NCBI RefSeq assembly: GCF_034661175.1
Contig: NZ_CP141058.1
Location: 3,162,001 to 3,226,000, forward strand
DNA from: Nocardioides renjunii
GTDB lineage: Bacteria; Actinomycetota; Actinomycetes; Propionibacteriales; Nocardioidaceae
Length of the DNA: 64,000 nucleotides
Direction: 5' to 3'
Numbering within the stretch: position 1 is the first letter of the stretch; every line of letters begins with the position of its first letter. Below, piece after piece: positions 25,333 to 33,783 of the stretch. Below the pieces are notes generated by a model, which saw only the letters and a list, made by a program, of their open reading frames with translations, made no database searches and was not told the DNA's origin. The translations under genes and the position numbers were made by a program.

Positions 25333-26247
25333 GTGAGAGACCTCCCCGTCCTCGATGCGACTGACCAGCGCATCCTCGGCAGCCTGCTGGAGAAGCAGAC
25401 GACCGTGCCCAGCAGCTATCCCCTCTCCGCGAACGCACTCGTGGCGGCGTGCAACCAGAGGAGCAGCCGCGAGCCCGTCACCGACCTCGACCAGCAGACC
25501 GTCGAGCGGACCGCGAAGTCGCTCAAGGAGCGCGGGCTGCTGCGGATCGTGTGGTCCGACACCGGTCGCCGGACCTTGAAGTACCACCAGATCCTCGACG
25601 AGCACCTCGCCCTCGAGCCCGACGAGCGAGCGCTGCTCACCGTCATGCTGCTCCGCGGCCCGCAGGCGCCGGGTGAGCTGCGCACCCGCACCGAGCGGCT
25701 GCACGGGTTCGCCGACCGGGGCCAGGTCGAGGAGTGCCTGCGCCGGATGGCGAGCCGCCCGCAACCACTGGTGCGCGAGCTCGAGCGCCGGTCGGGCCAG
25801 CAGGATCCGCGCTGGATCCACCTCCTGGGCGTCGCACCGGAGCAGGACCCGGGCGAGAGCGGCCCGGCTGACAGTGCCGACCCGTCACGCATCCGCGTCA
25901 CGCAGGTCATCGCCGATCTCCACGTCTCGGACCTTCCCGCCTCCAGGACTTTCTACAGCGACTACCTCGGGTTGACCGAGGAGGAGTTCAACCTCGGCTG
26001 GGTGGCCCGTCACACGTCGCCGGTGTCCGGGGCGACGCTCCAGGTGATGACGAGCGATGCCACCGCGCCCGCGGACCCCGTCGTCTCGGTCATGGTCGAC
26101 GACGTCGAGGCCGCCTACCGCCAAGCACAGGAGCGTGGGTACGAGATCGTGCACCCCCTGACGACCGAGGCATGGGGCGTGACCCGCTTCTTCGTCCGCG
26201 CTCCCGACGGCAACGTGCTCAACATCGTGCAGCAGCACGCAACCTGA
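25333..26247 (+). CDS. DUF480 (YceH) protein fused to a glyoxalase/VOC domain
   Basis: 304 residues. Residues 1 to about 185 match YceH/DUF480: two winged helices, LDATDQRILGSLLEKQTTVP at the start and LVAACNQRSSREPV, with RGPQAPGELRTRTERL in the second. Residues from about 193 (VTQVIADLHVSDLPASRTFY) to the end form a complete VOC module with the closing RAPDGNVLNIVQ. E. coli YceH is about 215 residues and lacks the second domain. The two are joined by an Asp/Ser/Glu-rich linker in one frame. No function can be assigned; a ligand-sensing VOC domain on a DNA-binding-like domain is an inference. Confidence 0.85.
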   Translation: MRDLPVLDATDQRILGSLLEKQTTVPSSYPLSANALVAACNQRSSREPVTDLDQQTVERTAKSLKERGLLRIVWSDTGRRTLKYHQILDEHLALEPDERALLTVMLLRGPQAPGELRTRTERLHGFADRGQVEECLRRMASRPQPLVRELERRSGQQDPRWIHLLGVAPEQDPGESGPADSADPSRIRVTQVIADLHVSDLPASRTFYSDYLGLTEEEFNLGWVARHTSPVSGATLQVMTSDATAPADPVVSVMVDDVEAAYRQAQERGYEIVHPLTTEAWGVTRFFVRAPDGNVLNIVQQHAT

Positions 26248-26323
26248 GGGTCCTGAGCATCTGCTTCGCTCAGGGCCACCCCAATTGACAGATGCGAACC
26301 TTCGACCCGGGGCGACCTCGGGC

Positions 26324-26354
26324 TTGACCTTCCAGTGGGTGGAAGGAACAGGCT
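26324..26354 (+). promoter_or_regulatory. MerR-type promoter/operator
   Basis: TTGACC (-35, 26324-26329), a 19-bp spacer, and CAGGCT (weak -10, 26349-26354). The spacer contains CCTTCCA-GTGGG-TGGAAGG (26328-26346), a perfect 7-bp inverted repeat. A 19-bp spacer holding the dyad is the signature of MerR-activated promoters. The GTG start lies 6 nt after the -10, so the regulator probably controls itself. Confidence 0.65.
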
Positions 26355-26360
26355 CGCAGT

Positions 26361-27371
26361 GTGACCGACGACCAGATGTACTCGATAGGCGACCTTGCGC
26401 GGCGCAGCGGCCTGCCCACCCGCACCGTCCGGTTCTACTCCGACGCCGGGGTCGTGCCCGAGAGCGCGCGCAGCCATGCCGGGTACCGGCGCTACGACCA
26501 GGAGGCCGTTGCTCGGCTGGACCTCGTGCGCACGTTGCGTGACCTGGGTCTGCCGCTCGACACGATCCGGTCCGTACTCGCAGCGCAGACGTCGTTGAGC
26601 GAGGTGGCCAGGACCCACGTCTCGCTCTTGGACGAGCAGATCCGGACTCTCCGGCTACGGCGAGCGGTGCTCCGAGCCGTGGCCACCACCGAGACCACGA
26701 CACCGAGGGCGGTCCTCATGCACCAGCTCGTCACCATGTCCGAGTTCGAGCGGCAGCGACTGATCGACGAGTTCCTCGACGAGGCGTTCGGTGGCGTCGA
26801 CGCCAACCCGGAGCTGCTCGAGCTCCTGCGCAGCATGCGCCCGGAGCTTCCAGAGGACGCCGAGCCCGCAAAGGTGCAGGCGTGGGTCGAGCTGGCCGAG
26901 CTCGTTCGCGATCCCGACTTCCGTGCCGCGGTGCGGCGCATGGCCGAGTTCCAGGCGTCCGAACGCGCGAACGGCGACCAGACGGGCCTGCACCACGACC
27001 TCACCGTGCGCGTGATCGAACGGGTCCGAGCGAACATCGCCTTGGAGATCGACCCCACGTCACCAGCCGCTGCCGCCACCGTCGACGAGCTCGTCGGTGC
27101 CTATGCCACGACCTTCCAACGCACGGACACCGCCGGATACCGCTCCGAGATCCTGCATCGGCTCGAGATCGCAGCAGATCTCCGCACCCAGCGCTACCTC
27201 CACCTGCTCGCGCTCATCAACGGCTGGACACCACAGCCAGACCTCACCCTCGTCTTCGACTGGTTCACCCGCGCCCTCCGCGTGCACGACGTTCCCGAGA
27301 GCACAGGGACGCAGGCGCGTCGTGGGGTTTCAGATGTCCCCGACAGGCGGCGGAACGGCGTTGCCGGCTAG
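26361..27371 (+). CDS. MerR-family transcriptional regulator
   Basis: 336 residues. The winged helix-turn-helix (YSIGDLARRSGLPTRTVRFY, then RRYDQEAVARLDLVRTLRDL) spans residues 7-75, followed by a long dimerisation helix to about 120. The remaining 200 residues form an all-helical effector-like domain that I cannot match to a known ligand-binding family; no Cys cluster is present, so metal or iron-sulfur sensing is unlikely. It starts at a GTG directly behind its own MerR-type promoter. No obvious target gene is adjacent. Confidence 0.88.
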   Translation: MTDDQMYSIGDLARRSGLPTRTVRFYSDAGVVPESARSHAGYRRYDQEAVARLDLVRTLRDLGLPLDTIRSVLAAQTSLSEVARTHVSLLDEQIRTLRLRRAVLRAVATTETTTPRAVLMHQLVTMSEFERQRLIDEFLDEAFGGVDANPELLELLRSMRPELPEDAEPAKVQAWVELAELVRDPDFRAAVRRMAEFQASERANGDQTGLHHDLTVRVIERVRANIALEIDPTSPAAAATVDELVGAYATTFQRTDTAGYRSEILHRLEIAADLRTQRYLHLLALINGWTPQPDLTLVFDWFTRALRVHDVPESTGTQARRGVSDVPDRRRNGVAG

Positions 27372-27755
27372 CGCGCGTCGGAGTTCCGTCAGCGCAGGGC
27401 ACAACAGCGACGTACCCGCTGGCGGCGGTCAGATCCGTGGAGCTGTAGAGCTTCGAGAGCACGTTGCACCGCTTTCACATCCCGCTGCGTTGCTGCCCGA
27501 ACGGCGACTGGGGTGGCGTTGGCGAGCACCAGCAGACCTCGTCCTGCTGGAGCGGCTGGCCGACGACATGGAGAGCGAGCTGGTGCGCCTCACGATGTGC
27601 TCGTACACCTGGGGCCGACGTTCGGCCGAACTCGAGACAGACCACGACTCCGTGTGGAGACTGGGGCCTGGCGCATGTGTCAAGGATGACTTGCGCCACG
27701 GGGGCTCGACGTCACGTCTCAGTGGCGCGCCCACATCACCCGGAAGAAGACCCTC
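27372..27755. other. Intergenic region with a possible coding remnant
   Basis: No gene can be named. On the plus strand the stretch from about 27520 to 27690 keeps an open frame with GC-rich third positions and reads as protein-like (LVLLERLADDMESELVRLT), but it lacks a start and resembles nothing I know. It may be the tail of a lost gene. GGAAGAAG at 27742 is the ribosome binding site of the next gene. Confidence 0.35.
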
Positions 27756-28148
27756 ATGAAGAAGCTCGTCATCGCCCTGACCGCCATGATCGCGGTGCTC
27801 GCACCTGTCGCCGCCACCGCGCCGGCCTCTGCTGCGCCGGCCGCGTCGTCGGCCGCGGCGTCGCCCCGTTCGCAGGCGATCGCCATGGCTTACAACTACA
27901 TCCGCACCATGCCCTTCTCGAAGGGCGGACTGGCCGACCAGCTCGAGTACGAGGGGTTCAGCCCCGCCGTCGCCAACTCGGCCGTCAACAGCATTCGCGT
28001 CAACTGGCGCGTCCAGGCCGTGAAGATGGCCAAGCGCTACCTGCAGACGATGCCGTTCTCCTGCGAGGGTCTCATCGACCAGCTCGTCTACGAGCAGTTC
28101 TCCTACGCCAACGCCTCGTACGGCGCGTACCAGACGAACGCCTGCTGA
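27756..28148 (+). CDS. Secreted Ltp-repeat protein
   Basis: 130 residues. A Sec signal peptide (MKKLVIALTAMIAVLAPVA, cleavage near ASA-A) precedes two tandem Ltp repeats, each about 42 residues: the first has YIRTMPFSKGGLADQL, the second YLQTMPFSCEGLIDQL. The repeat (PF07553) forms a helix-turn-helix-like unit and in the streptococcal phage TP-J34 lipoprotein it blocks DNA entry of superinfecting phages. No lipobox Cys is present, so this protein is probably secreted or held otherwise. Two Cys lie in the second repeat region. Function in actinobacteria is unproven. Confidence 0.82.
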   Translation: MKKLVIALTAMIAVLAPVAATAPASAAPAASSAAASPRSQAIAMAYNYIRTMPFSKGGLADQLEYEGFSPAVANSAVNSIRVNWRVQAVKMAKRYLQTMPFSCEGLIDQLVYEQFSYANASYGAYQTNAC

Positions 28149-28203
28149 TCCCCCCACCGTGAGAGCCGTGGCCCGAGACGGACAGCGCGGAGACCGGTCC
28201 CGG

Positions 28204-28300
28204 ACGTCATGGGCACGGGCTCCCCAGGCGACCACGCGCCATGACGTCGTCGGCGTACGTCATGGGAACGGGCTGCCCGAGCGACCATCCGCCATGACGC
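28204..28300. repeat. Two tandem 44-bp palindrome-ended repeats
   Basis: Unit 1 (28204-28247) and unit 2 (28257-28300) each start with ACGTCATGGG and end with CCATGACG, so each can form a hairpin, and the interiors are also similar (ACGGGCT, GCGACCA). They are 9 bp apart. They lie between the Ltp gene and the terminator at 28311. Confidence 0.75.
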
Positions 28301-28310
28301 CCCCGACATG

Positions 28311-28342
28311 CGAAGAGCCGGTCCTCGCGGACCGGCTCTTCG
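28311..28342. terminator. Perfect 14-bp terminator hairpin
   Basis: CGAAGAGCCGGTCC, loop TCGC, exact complement, then TTGTTC on the plus strand. It separates the Ltp gene from the convergent small membrane protein gene. Confidence 0.8.
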
Positions 28343-28360
28343 TTGTTCATCCTCTGGGCG

Positions 28361-28507
28361 CTACTTCGTGAAGAGGCTGACTCCACCCGGGCCCACCAGC
28401 AGGCCGACGATGATGAGGACGATGCCCCAGAGCACCTGACCCCGGACGAGCGAGACGATGCCGGCCACCACGAGGATGACGGCAAGGATCCACAGCAGAA
28501 ATGCCAT
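28361..28507 (-). CDS. Small two-helix membrane protein, GPGGVSLF type
   Basis: A 48-residue protein (MAFLLWILAVILVVAGIVSL, a short RGQ turn, VLWGIVLIIVGLLVGPGGVS, then LFTK). Two helices form a hairpin; the GPGGVS(L/I)F end is a motif I know from many short actinobacterial membrane proteins of unknown role. GGGAGC lies at proper distance before the ATG at 28507. It is short enough to be missed by length-filtered gene calling. It precedes the terminator at 28311 and follows the FMO operon on the same strand in the opposite order. Confidence 0.82.
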   Translation of the reverse strand: MAFLLWILAVILVVAGIVSLVRGQVLWGIVLIIVGLLVGPGGVSLFTK

Positions 28508-28570
28508 TTCATGCTCCCTTCGGTTGAACCCTGAACCTAGCGTTCAGCGTTGGGAGCAAGCCAGTCGGCG

Positions 28571-30580
28571 TCACCCCTTCGGAGGGAGGGTGTCTCGCTC
28601 CTCCTCGCGCAGGCGCGGAGGCGTGAACCCCTCGGGGTGGAAGCCGGTCTTGTCCGCATAGAACTCGCGCACGACGTCCATGTCGGCGCCCACGTCGCCG
28701 GTCGGGTGGAACGTCGGCCCCCAGCCCACGGTCCGTGACGGCACGTCGAGGAAGGCGAGGGTGATCGGGAGGCCGGTCTGGCGCGCGATCCGGTAGAAGC
28801 CGGACTTCCAGTAGTCGCCACGCGAGCGCGTGCCCTCGGCCGCGAGTCCGAGCAGCCACGGGGCGCCGCCCTCGGCCTCGGCGATCAGCTCCTTGATCGT
28901 CGCCGACGGGTTCTTGCGGTCGAGCTCGACGGCGCCGGTGCGCCGCAGCAGCCAGCCCAGCGGCCCGACGAAGAGCTCCTTCTTGACCAGCAGCCGGATG
29001 GTGATCCCGTAGCTCCAGCCGAGCAGCAGGGTCAGCACCCAGTCCCAGTTGGACGTGTGCGGGGCGCCGACGAGCACGCCACGCTCGGGCACCTCTCCCG
29101 CCGTCCTCCAGCCGACGGCGCGCAGGGCAAGGCGCGCGACCGTACGCCGCACTCCCCCGCCGCCGGTCGCCGCCGGGACGGGTGCGGTCGGCTCGACCGA
29201 GGACGTGCGGGACGCGGCGGCCCGGGCGCGACCCGCCTTGCGCTCGCGCGCGAGGTCCCACAGGTAGTGGTCGAAGTCGACCTCCATCGTGTGCCGCGGC
29301 GAGTCGTAGAACTGGCGCCTGTCGCGCGCGTGCTCCGCGGCCATCTGGCGTCGGACGACCGCGTCGGACGGAGGGACGTAGCGGCCGGTCAGCGTGTCGG
29401 CGATCCACGCCGACTGCGCCTCCGCCAGCGGCATGACGGCGCCGATGGCCTGGAGCAGGCCGAGGAAGTAGAGGCCGGGGAGGTCGGGGTGGACCGTCCG
29501 CTTCCACAGCGGCAGCTCGTTGCCGGGGGCGGAGACCAGGTCGGGGTCGAGGAACGGGAAGCTCACCCGGTAGCCGGTGGCCCACACGATCAGGTCGGCC
29601 GGGACGCTCGAGCCGTCGACGAAGACCACGCGGTCGCCGTCGAGGCGCTCGATGCCCGGCTTGGCGGTGACGGCGCCCGCCTCGAGCCGGTCGCGGATCT
29701 TCTCCGACTGCACGGGGTGCGACTGGCCGGGCTTGTGGCTGGGGTCGGGCAGGCCGTACTTCGTCAGGCTGCCGGCGACCGTCGCGCCGAGCCGCAGCCG
29801 GGCGGCGGTCACCCGCCACGGCATCCAGCCGGGCAGGGCCGCCTGGTCCGACGGCCGGCCGAGGAAGAACTTGCGCAGCACCCACTCGCTGCGCCGCACC
29901 GACCACGTCGTCGTACGCGCCGTGGCGGAGGCGTCGACGGCGATGTCCATCGCGGAGTTGCCGGCGCCGACGACCACGACGTCGCGGCCCTCGACCTGGT
30001 CGGCCGAGCGGTAGTCGTGCGCGTGCAGCTGGTCGCCGTCGAACGTGCCGGGGTAGGCAGGCTCGGGCCAGCGCGGGTCCCAGTGGTGCCCGTTGGCGAC
30101 GAGGACCGCGTCGTAGGTCCGGGTCTCCGTGCCGCCGGGGCCGGTGACGCGGACGTGCCAGCGGCCGTCGGCGGTGCGCGAGACGTCCTCGACGGTCGTG
30201 TTGAAGGTGATCGTGTGGCGGAAGCCGAAGTGGTCGACGTACTGGTCGAAGTAGGCAGCGACCTGGTCGTGGCGGGCGTAGGGCGGGTAGTCCGCCGGCA
30301 TCGGGAAGTCGGAGTAGGCCATCCGCGGGCACGAGGTGTTGATCTCGAGCGAGTCGTAGCAGGCCGACTGGCCGTTGGAGTTGTCGAGGACCCAGGTCCC
30401 GCCGATGTCGTGGCCCATCTCGAAGCAGTCGAACGGGATGCCGGCCAGGTAGAGGTGCTTGGCGGCCGTGATGCCCGAGGAGCCGGCCCCGATGACGCAG
30501 GCGCGGGGCAGCGACTCGTCGACCGGCACCGGGACGGTCTGGGCCGGTGCGCGGTGGGACTGCTTGACAAGGTAGGCCAT
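28571..30580 (-). CDS. Flavin-containing monooxygenase fused to a PlsC-like acyltransferase
   Basis: 669 residues in one uninterrupted frame. The first 445 residues are a class B flavin monooxygenase: FAD motif GAGSSG (31-36), the FxGxxxHxxx(Y/W) identifier FDGDQLHAHDY (180-190), NADPH motif GAGNSA (205-210) and ATGY (334-337). After a Ser/Thr/Pro/Gly linker (450-476) comes a lysophospholipid-acyltransferase-type domain with the HX4D motif HTSNWD (508-513) and EGTRSR (582-587). The pair would oxygenate a substrate and acylate or anchor a product, but that is inference. The GroES-like gene ends 10 bp upstream; the two appear cotranscribed. Confidence 0.88.
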   Translation of the reverse strand: MAYLVKQSHRAPAQTVPVPVDESLPRACVIGAGSSGITAAKHLYLAGIPFDCFEMGHDIGGTWVLDNSNGQSACYDSLEINTSCPRMAYSDFPMPADYPPYARHDQVAAYFDQYVDHFGFRHTITFNTTVEDVSRTADGRWHVRVTGPGGTETRTYDAVLVANGHHWDPRWPEPAYPGTFDGDQLHAHDYRSADQVEGRDVVVVGAGNSAMDIAVDASATARTTTWSVRRSEWVLRKFFLGRPSDQAALPGWMPWRVTAARLRLGATVAGSLTKYGLPDPSHKPGQSHPVQSEKIRDRLEAGAVTAKPGIERLDGDRVVFVDGSSVPADLIVWATGYRVSFPFLDPDLVSAPGNELPLWKRTVHPDLPGLYFLGLLQAIGAVMPLAEAQSAWIADTLTGRYVPPSDAVVRRQMAAEHARDRRQFYDSPRHTMEVDFDHYLWDLARERKAGRARAAASRTSSVEPTAPVPAATGGGGVRRTVARLALRAVGWRTAGEVPERGVLVGAPHTSNWDWVLTLLLGWSYGITIRLLVKKELFVGPLGWLLRRTGAVELDRKNPSATIKELIAEAEGGAPWLLGLAAEGTRSRGDYWKSGFYRIARQTGLPITLAFLDVPSRTVGWGPTFHPTGDVGADMDVVREFYADKTGFHPEGFTPPRLREEERDTLPPKG

Positions 30581-30590
30581 CAGAGGTCCA

Positions 30591-30920
30591 TCAGAGGTAG
30601 AGCCCGGTGGAGCCGCCCTCGAGGCGCTCGGCGGCGACGGCGTGGACGTCGCGCTCGCGCATGACGACGTAGACCTCGCCGTGGACCTCGACCTCGGACT
30701 TGTCCTCGGGGTCGAACAGCACCCGGTCGCCGACCTCGACGGCCCGCGCGTGCGGGCCGACGGCGATCACGCGGGACCAGGCCAGTCGCCGGGCGCCCAT
30801 CGCCGCGGTGGCGGGGATGACGATGCCGCCGCTGGAGCGGCGCTCGCCGGCCTCCTGGTCGACCTCGACCAGCACCCGGTCGTGCAGCATCTTGATCGGG
30901 GCGCTGCCGCCCGTCGCCAT
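30591..30920 (-). CDS. GroES/Cpn10-like protein without adjacent GroEL
   Basis: 109 residues with the Cpn10 fold: MLHDRVLVEVD at the start, RRSSGGIVIPATAAMG as mobile loop, VIAVGPHARAVEVGDRVLF and a final strand pair. The mobile loop keeps GGIVIP, the GroEL contact. The chaperonin itself is not in the window and this copy is clearly more divergent than a housekeeping GroES, with a C-terminal extension (LEGGSTGLYL). It precedes the FMO-acyltransferase gene by 10 bp on the same strand, which hints at a dedicated folding role. Confidence 0.8.
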   Translation of the reverse strand: MATGGSAPIKMLHDRVLVEVDQEAGERRSSGGIVIPATAAMGARRLAWSRVIAVGPHARAVEVGDRVLFDPEDKSEVEVHGEVYVVMRERDVHAVAAERLEGGSTGLYL

Positions 30921-30937
30921 GCCGCCGGTCGGGGTGC

Positions 30938-31182
30938 TCAGCTCGCGACCCTTCGCACGATCACGAGCAGGACGACGACGCCGACGACGGCGCCCGCGGC
31001 CTTGAGGATGTTGTCGGTGCGCGGCTCACCCGTGCCGGGGTCCACGAAGCTGGCCTTCACCGCCGCCACCTGGCGACCGACGATGGTCTTGGGGTGGGCG
31101 CGGTGGGCGAGCTGGTCGATGGTCGAGGCCAGACGCTGCCGCGTCTCCTCGATCTCGCGCTCGAGCGCGCTCATGTCCTGGG

Positions 31183-31186
<4 letters not shown>
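30938..31186 (-). CDS. DUF3618 membrane-anchored protein
   Basis: 82 residues. The N-terminal EREIEETRQRLASTIDQLAH segment is the DUF3618 signature, and a single helix (ILKAAGAVVGVVVLLVIVRR) lies at the C-terminus. Such proteins occur widely in actinobacteria beside DUF1469/phage holin-superfamily proteins; the function is unknown. Its ATG overlaps the stop codon of the ATPase gene, and 17 bp separate it from the GroES-like gene. Confidence 0.8.
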
Positions 31187-31967
<781 letters not shown>

Positions 31968-31971
<4 letters not shown>

Positions 31972-32636
31972 GACGGCAGCTTGCCGTCGTAGCCGCGCGA
32001 GAGCATGGCGAGGTGGACGCGCTCGCCGCGCTCGTAGGAGCGGATGAACAGCGCGCCGAGCGAGCGGGCCAGCACGGGCCAGTGCCGCGGGGAGCGCGGG
32101 TCGCAGCCGCGCGAGCGCAGCGCCGTCATCATCCGCGCGAGCTCGGCGGTGACCACGTCGAGGTAGCGGATCATGAACCCCATGATCTGCACGACGAGCT
32201 CGGGCATGCGCAGCCGCTGGAGGCCGCGGAGCAGGTCCTCCGGCTCGGTCGTGGCGGCGAGGGTGAGCGAGGCCAGCACGCCGATGCTGCCCTTGACGAG
32301 CAGCGCGACACCGGCGGCGAGGCCCGGCTCGGAGACCGTCACACCCAGGACCTCGGTGCGCGGCCCGTGGGAGATGAACGGCATCAGCACCGCGAAGACC
32401 GCGAACGGCAGCTCCACGACCATCCGCGGCAGGAGGTAGGTCAGCGGCACCCGGGACACGGCGATGACGCCGAGCAGGACCAGCGCCTCCAGCGCGAACA
32501 GGGCGTACGCCTCCCGCGGGGTCGCGACGACCAGCAGCATGAACCCCAGCAGCGCGAGGACCTTGAGGTGCGCGGGGGCGCGGTGGACCGGGCTGTGGGC
32601 GTGGAAGTGGAGGCGGTGCCCGTGCCCCGCGCCCAT
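31968..32636 (-). CDS. cbiQ: Energy-coupling factor transmembrane protein (CbiQ/NikQ-type)
   Basis: 222 residues with about five helices. The two cytoplasmic coupling motifs of ECF-T proteins are visible as ALRSRGCDP and, near the C-terminus, AMLSRGYDG. The N-terminal HRLHFHAHSPVHR is His-rich and may bind the metal. It couples the ATPase to the substrate-binding CbiM component. Confidence 0.9.
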
Positions 32637-32944
32637 CAGGCGTCCGCGTCGTGGGGCTGGCGCCGCCGGACCACCCAGAACAGGCCGGTGCTGAGCGCGA
32701 GCATGACCAGGACGCCGATCACCCCGGCGACCCCGCCGCTGGTGCGGGCGTCGTCGATGCCGGAGGTCTGGTAGTCCGCGAGCGGGCTGTCGGCGGTGAC
32801 GGAGTCCTCCGCCGAGTCGATGAAGCCGGTCTGCTCCGCGACGTGCTCGAGGCCGTCGGGGTGCGAGCTGGCGTAGTAGCTGGCGACACCCGCCACGAGC
32901 AGGCAGACGACCAGCGCGACGGCGAAGAAGCGACGGGTGCTCAC
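32636..32944 (-). CDS. PDGLE-domain protein (CbiN/NikN-like)
   Basis: 102 residues: helix 1 (RFFAVALVVCLLVAGVASYY), an extracytoplasmic loop that begins SSHPDGLEHVAEQTGF, the PDGLE signature, and helix 2 (GVIGVLVMLALSTGLFWVV). This accessory subunit replaces CbiN in many Co/Ni ECF systems. The start is a GTG at 32944 overlapping the CbiM stop. Confidence 0.88.
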   Translation of the reverse strand: MSTRRFFAVALVVCLLVAGVASYYASSHPDGLEHVAEQTGFIDSAEDSVTADSPLADYQTSGIDDARTSGGVAGVIGVLVMLALSTGLFWVVRRRQPHDADA

Positions 32945-33630
32945 GAGGGCACCACCGTGCGGGTGATGAGCTCGCGCTCGGCGACGAGCGGTCGGGCGCC
33001 GTGGACCAGGTCGGGGCGGGTGGCGACCACGCTGGCGACGACGAGCCCGGTGATCACGGCCTCGCCGATCCCGATGACGGTGTGCCAGCCGAGCATCGCG
33101 GTCGCGACCGCGCCGAGGTCGACCGGCGCGTTGCCGCCGACGGCGAACAGGCCCGTGAAGACGAGGGCGGCGACCGGCACGCTCACGAACGCGCCGACGG
33201 CCGCGGCCGGCGCCACGAGCTCGAGGCGGCCGGGCAGCACGCGGCGCAGCAGGACGAAGACGGCCCACCCGACCGCGACGGTGACGACGCCGATGAGGGT
33301 GACGTTGGTGCCGAGCGCGGTCACGCCGCCGTCGGCCATGAGCAGCGCCTGCACCACCAGCACGACCGAGAGGCACAGCACGGCCGTCCAGGGCCCGACC
33401 AGGACGGCGGCGAGGGCGCCGCCCATCAGGTGGCCGCTGGTGCCCGCGCCCACGGGGAAGTTGATCATCTGGGCGGCGAACACGAAGGTGGCGACGAGGC
33501 CGGCCATGGGCGCCGTACGGTCGTCGAGCTCGCGGCGCGCGCCCCGCAGGGACACCGCCACCGCGGCCGCCGCCACCGCGCCAGTGGCCACCGAGGTGGG
33601 GGCGTCGAGGAAGCCGTCGGGCACGTGCAC
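32941..33630 (-). CDS. cbiM: Cobalt/nickel ECF substrate-binding membrane protein (CbiM/NikM-type)
   Basis: 229 residues. It begins MHVPDGFLD, where the N-terminus and His2 coordinate the metal in NikM structures, which fixes the GTG at 33630 as start (AGGAG 8 nt upstream). Six or seven helices follow, with MINFPVGAGTSGHLMGG, the conserved second metal-binding region including His. The TTGCAA-N5-TTGCAA operator upstream argues for nickel rather than cobalt; no B12 genes are near. Confidence 0.9.
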   Translation of the reverse strand: MHVPDGFLDAPTSVATGAVAAAAVAVSLRGARRELDDRTAPMAGLVATFVFAAQMINFPVGAGTSGHLMGGALAAVLVGPWTAVLCLSVVLVVQALLMADGGVTALGTNVTLIGVVTVAVGWAVFVLLRRVLPGRLELVAPAAAVGAFVSVPVAALVFTGLFAVGGNAPVDLGAVATAMLGWHTVIGIGEAVITGLVVASVVATRPDLVHGARPLVAERELITRTVVPS

Positions 33631-33650
33631 GTCGTCACTCCTGGCTGGTC

Positions 33651-33684
33651 GGCTGCTGGTCGGCTGCTGGTTGGATGTCTGGTG
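33651..33684. repeat. Short tandem repeat in the cbiM leader
   Basis: An 11-bp unit (TGGTCGGCTGC) occurs about 2.5 times in a row upstream of cbiM. Its function is unknown. Confidence 0.5.
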
Positions 33685-33729
33685 GCCGGCACGGATCCCC
33701 CGATACCGCGCCGGCACGCCTCGACCTTA

Positions 33730-33746
33730 TTGCAATCGTCTTGCAA
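33730..33746. promoter_or_regulatory. Nur-box-like operator TTGCAA-N5-TTGCAA
   Basis: TTGCAA, five bases, TTGCAA: exactly the form described for Nur, the Fur-family nickel regulator of Streptomyces. It lies in the shared upstream region of the CbiM-type transporter operon and the divergent peroxiredoxin gene, 84-100 bp from the first and 38 bp from the second start codon. Confidence 0.7.
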
Positions 33747-33783
33747 CAACCACCCGGGTCCACCCACGCGCACAGGAGCTCCC

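Noticed and set aside
28103-28309. Minus-strand 68-codon frame over the tandem palindromes
   Set aside because: It is produced by the repeat units and has no start signal or similarity.
33631-33783. Cobalamin riboswitch upstream of the CbiM-type gene
   Set aside because: I could not find a B12-box-like segment, and the leader is short; the Nur-type operator gives a better account.
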